64,000 nt of DNA from Blumeriella jaapii (lineage: Eukaryota; Ascomycota; Leotiomycetes; Helotiales; Drepanopezizaceae), in the NCBI GenBank assembly GCA_009599575.1, contig VWND01000075.1:930001-994000 (forward strand), written 5' to 3'. A program made the translations under genes and the position numbers. Below, one piece after another: positions 60,080 to 64,000 of the stretch. The first letter of the stretch is position 1. Every line of letters starts with the position of its first letter. The notes under the pieces were generated by a model, which saw only the letters and a program-made list of their open reading frames with translations, searched no databases and was not told where the DNA came from.

Positions 60080-61870
60080 CCCCCCGTCCGAAAAAAGCGC
60101 GCTCTCGAGCTTTTATCCATTAGTACGTTATTATTTAAATAATTATACGAATCCAAACCTTCGGAATACGCTTTTAACCAGTCTACAAATTTCGCAAAAA
60201 AACCGAAAAGCTTTTTATACGCCAAATAAAAATCGCGTATTTTTAAAAAAGCATATATAAAATCAGACGCGGAATACCACGTGAAATTTTTATTTAAACC
60301 TACTTAAAAAGCTTTATATTAAAAGGTTTTCCGTTGCATTCGATAAGCGATCAATTCTTCGATTTCGTATTTAAATTTATTAATTATATTAATAAATTCA
60401 AAGGCTAAATTAACCTGATCTGAAAGCGCGTCGTTAGCTGCTTTACGCAATCGACTAGCGTAAAAAACTGAATGTACGTTTATAATATTAAAAAGGTCTA
60501 GCTTAAAAGCGTTATCGAAAATTTTAATTATAATTTTAAAAAGGCCGTTTGTAAAATTGTCGAGCTTGCGAAAAAGCCGGAAAATCGGAAATAAACGCAT
60601 ATCGAGCTATACGTAATCGTTAACGTTAAAATCGATCGCGCGGCGAAACTTATTCGCATTTTTTTTTATTTTATCGTAGACTTATTAAAAATGCGATTTA
60701 GCGAAGTTTCAGGCGTCGTAATGGCGGCGAGCGTACGCACGAGCTTCGTTTGCGTTTAGCTTGTATAAAAAATTAAAAAAAAGAAAAGTATCGAGCTTTC
60801 AGTTTTAATTAATATAAGAAATATAATTGTATATAATTTCAAAAAGTGAAAGGCCATCTAAACTTTCGTAAAAAAAAACCATTTAAGCGAAATCCATTAT
60901 TAAAAAAAATTCGCTTTAATTGTTTTAGTAGAAATTTACGAAGGGTCGAAAGCGTTTTTTTGCAAATATTAGTTGTAAATTTCGGTCTGACCGTCGGTTT
61001 TAAAATAAACGGCTGTCGAAAGCTTTAATTGCGTACCGAGTATTTTATTTAATTTAAACCAAAAGGTAAATTAATACTAAAGGCTACGATCGCTAATAAT
61101 ACTTTTTGAAAGGCCAAAATACTTGTATACGTGGAATATATACAATTTGGCGAAGCTTCGAGCGTCGATATTTTTATAGCAAAAAATCGAAATAGCCTGC
61201 TTGAAAAAGCGATTTATTATTACGAATACGTTATCGTAACCGTATTTGTTTTTGTTAAAATTGCAAAAATCTATTATAACATGCTTCCAAAAATGGTCAA
61301 AAACAAAAAAAAGCTAAAAAAAGCCGGGGCGCTTATCTTTTGAAATAAAACTTTTTCGATAAGCGTAATAATTGCGATAGTATTGTTTTACAAAAGCTGT
61401 TATACCTTGTTAATAATATTGGTCCGAAAGCAATTGCGTAGTTTTGCGAGCGTTAAAATAAGCGGTAAAAATCTGGTCGTGCATTTTTCGTATAAAAGCC
61501 AAACGAAAATAATCGACGTTTGATATTATTAAGCGACCGTAATATAACAGCAAATCGCGTTTAAGTATATACGAAAACGGAATATTATTATCGTCGTTTC
61601 CTTTCGTAGCGTTTTATATAACTTTTTTTCGGAAAGCTATTAAGCTGCTAATTATGCGATTAGCGTAAAGAATTTGGTTAATAATACGAAATGCGAAAAA
61701 AAAATTAGCTATTTCAACGATAAAAACAGCTGTTTCGAAGACCGTAAAAAATCGAAGTTTTTCAATCAAAAAGCGGTAATCGATCTGATCGGCTCGAAAA
61801 AGAATTTGCAGGCGCTGGGTGCGTTTAAAAAAGTTTTAACGGTCGAGTTCGCTCGTACGATATATTAATA
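60080..61870 (-). pseudogene. A3 integrase and C-terminal tail
   Basis: Open piece at 60319-60600: FRKLDNFTNGLFKIIIKIF, then VHSVFYASRLRKAANDALS, then ELIAYRMQRKTF. The core and HHCC region extend to ~61870, co-linear with A1 and A2. The plus-strand ORFs at 60846, 61131 and 61674 are antisense shadows. Confidence 0.7.
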
Positions 61871-62460
61871 CGTTAGCTAAAAAATTGTGTTTATCTGGTT
61901 TATACGTAATAAAAAAGTTGTAGTCGGCGAAAAGCTCGGCTTAGCGTGCTTATCGAACGTTTAAAAGTTTAAAGGTTATAAAGTATTTTAAAGTTTTATA
62001 ATTAGTAATAATTTTAATTTAATAAACTAAACTAATTAGTTTAGTACGAAAATTGCCTAGAAATCTTACGATTGCGAATATTTTTTTATCGTATACGACG
62101 TAATTTAGCTTTGCGAAAGTTATGATTTTGCTAAAATAAACGATTAAAAGCCAGTCGTTATTATGGAATTGCGAAAGCACAAAAGCTATTACGCCGTCGA
62201 AAGCGTCAGTTTCCAATATGCAAAAAAGATTTTGCCTGTAATATTATAAAACTAATATAATAATAAAAGCTAATATAAAAAGGTCGAAACTCTTTTGACA
62301 TTTAAAAATAAAATTATAAAAAACGTTAGCTTTAGTTAAATAAACCAAAGGTTTTGCAATTATATCGTAATCTCGAATAAAACGTCGGTAAAAGTTACAA
62401 AAACTAAAAAAGCTTTGTATACCTTTTATAATAATAAAAGACTTTCAATAAGCGACCACG
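61871..62460 (-). pseudogene. A3 RNase H
   Basis: The minus frame 62216-62019 reads ETDAFDGVIAFVLSQFHNND, then YFSKIITFAKLNYVVYDKK, then AIVRFLGNF: the RNase H domain, with the first catalytic Asp retained in ETDA. Confidence 0.75.
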
Positions 62461-63400
62461 GAGACCTTTTTTAAATTTATTTTTAAGCTTTTAATCGAGA
62501 TAATAAAACCTAAGTAACGGGTTCGAATAACGTTAAATTCAGATTTCCGAATATCGGCCTGTAATCTAGCGTCAGCGAGCTTTTAAAGCATTTTGCGAAC
62601 GTATATAGCGTGTTTTAAAAAATCGGACGAATAAATAAAAATATCATTTAAATATACAATGCAAAAATCGTTTAAATAATCGAAAAAACGTCGTTTATAT
62701 AACGTTGATAAATTGCGAATTTATTAATAAAGCCAAAAAGTAGCATTTTGCATTTATAAGCGCCGTAACGCGTACGAAACGTCGTTAGCTTTTTACTGGC
62801 GGAATTTATTCGAATTTTGTAAAAAGCTTAACGAATATCGAATTTCGTAAAAATTCGCGCTTCCGAAAAACAAGCGAAGATCTTATCGATAAAAAGAAGG
62901 AAATAGCGATTCTTACGAGTAATATTATTAAAAGCTCGATAATCGATACAAAAACGCAATAAACCGTCGGGTTTTTTAGCAAAAAGCATTAAAGCAGCGA
63001 AAAAAGCGGTAGAAGATTCGATAAAGCTTTTATCAAAATTATTTTGCAAATAAGTTTTGACAATTTCGAGCTTTGGAATCGACATTTTATACAAAAGAAT
63101 GTATTTCAGCTTTTTTTTATTTACAATAAGCTTGATTTTATAATCGTAGGGCCGGTAAAAAGCTAGCTCGTTATTAGCGATTTTAAAAAATACGTATTCG
63201 AAGTCTTTGTATTTCGGAAAAAAAGATTCGAAAAAAGGTTTATTCGAAATTAATTCTGCTAAGCTAATCGAAAAAATCGAAATCGATATTTCGTTGATTT
63301 TGAAACGTTCGAAAAGACTGTGAAATTAGGTTTTAAGAAAAGTGTTATACGTGAGGTTGTCTAGTATTTTGTCGATCTCGTACAAGGAGGTTGAAAACAT
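62461..63400 (-). pseudogene. A3 reverse transcriptase
   Basis: Open part 63094-62828 has FAKKPDGLLRFCIDYRAFNN, ARIFTKFDIR and FIESSTAFFAALM. The active site near 62650-62640 reads CIVYLNDIFIYS (YLND: only the first Asp is mutated, unlike YLNN in A1/A2). Stops lie downstream. Confidence 0.75.
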
Positions 63401-64000
63401 TTCAACTGCTTTTTTTCTGAAAATCAGCTTAAAAGCGTGTGCAGTAATCTGGCAGATAGAAATTAAATAAGCAATAGGCTAAAAAACTCGTTTTCGAACT
63501 AATCGTTTGAAAAGTTTAAAAAGTGGCTGTTTATTTAAACTATCGATTATATTAAACTGAAAAGCTATCGCGGCGAAAGTCTTTTTTCGGTTTTTGGTAT
63601 AATTATTTTTCGTAGAACGAAAAAGCTGTTCTGACGAAAGAAGAAAAAAAAAAGAAGAAATAATAGAAAAAAGATCGGCAGCCTAGGAAAATAATATAAT
63701 TTTTTAAATTATTCTATTAGCGTCGCTATCGAAATTAGCATTGCGAATAAAATTCGATTTTTTCGCGCTTCGCATAGCGTCGTAGGTTTGTTACAATTGA
63801 TTAAGGTTTTTATTACGTTTTATAATATCGTTTTAATAACGAGATTAAATCTTTCGGAAATGCAAATAAAAAATTTTAATATAACGAACGTAAAAGGCTG
63901 TGGAAAAATAAAATTTCGGCTAATAAAGCTTGCGTTTATTATAATTTAATAAAATTTAATATTCGGCCAACCAAGCTTTTTTTAAAATCATATTATAATT
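63401..64000 (-). pseudogene. A3 protease/pol N-terminal region, partial
   Basis: Co-linear with A1 14347-14970. A purine-rich run at ~63640-63670 matches the poly-A of A1. It is cut by the window end. Confidence 0.55.

Larger units (their letters stand above)
58027..64000 (-). mobile_element. Element F: Ty3/gypsy chromovirus fragment, interrupted by A3
   Basis: Minus-strand pol C-terminus is readable in 58690-59778. The left boundary is placed at TGTCAGGG (58027), where the LINE E frame ends abruptly and composition changes; this is an inference. The candidate 3' LTR would be ~58027-58690 and would include the GCCGAA palindromes and the 81-bp tandem array. The rest of F should lie beyond A3, outside the window, with a matching LTR. 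Element A3 occupies 59779 onward. Confidence 0.55.
59779..64000 (-). mobile_element. Element A3: third copy of family A, runs off the window
   Basis: Minus-strand copy with its 3' LTR at 59779-60075 and pol up to the window end; the 5' part is outside. The left TSD would be GAAAT (59774-59778); its partner is not visible. It provides the intact junction at ~60711-60725 that shows where C inserted in A1. Confidence 0.9.

Noticed and set aside
60846..61868. Three plus-strand open frames in A3
   Set aside because: Antisense to the A3 integrase, which is the family-supported reading.
3310..64000. Giant Starship-type transposon or gene cluster
   Set aside because: No DUF3435 tyrosine recombinase or cargo genes seen; the whole block is explained by retroelements.

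Overview
The window reads as a filamentous ascomycete chromosome (Pezizomycotina; I lean to Dothideomycetes, but the sequence does not settle the class). Two compartments meet near position 3300. Positions 1-3300 are base-balanced, apparently single-copy DNA with one convincing gene (2271-2885). The remaining ~60.7 kb is an AT-rich block made almost entirely of retrotransposons carrying dense C-to-T and G-to-A changes, the signature of repeat-induced point mutation (RIP). No cellular gene was found in that block. Every pol reading frame is interrupted by TAA/TAG codons or has altered catalytic residues.

The block is a nest that can be dissected from target-site duplications (TSDs), paired LTRs and uninterrupted copies of the same target elsewhere in the window. 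The oldest layer is a plus-strand Tad-like LINE (element E: ORF1 zinc knuckles, APE endonuclease, reverse transcriptase, RNase H), in pieces at ~3310-3421, 34880-37307 and ~55070-58026. Into E landed A1, a minus-strand Ty3/gypsy chromovirus (3422-34874, TSD GTCGC); B2, a plus-strand Ty3/gypsy (37308-55069); and, by inference, F, a minus-strand Ty3/gypsy starting near 58027. A1 was then hit by C (4330-11684, minus, TSD GTCGT), B1 (15234-26530, minus, TSD ATAA) and D (26602-32981, plus, TSD AATAC). B2 was hit by A2 (41545-48006, plus, TSD GCTTA). F was hit by A3 (59779 to beyond the window, minus). Families: A has 264- or 297-bp LTRs and is ~6.4 kb; B has 267-bp LTRs and is 11.3 kb; C has 413-bp LTRs and is 7.36 kb; D has 258-bp LTRs and is 6.38 kb.

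The points I find most interesting are these. (1) RIP damage falls off toward the outer edge of every insertion, so the two LTRs of one element are spared on opposite halves. (2) Cytosines in CpG are largely spared while CpA, CpT and CpC are depleted. (3) Family B carries a ~1,060-codon third reading frame after integrase, present in both copies, that I cannot assign to any family. (4) Element C has a long, nearly stop-free Ala-rich frame antisense to pol, between integrase and the 3' LTR. (5) A less-mutated island with inverted GCCGAA repeats and an 81-bp tandem array lies at the E/F junction. All alignments and counts are by eye.
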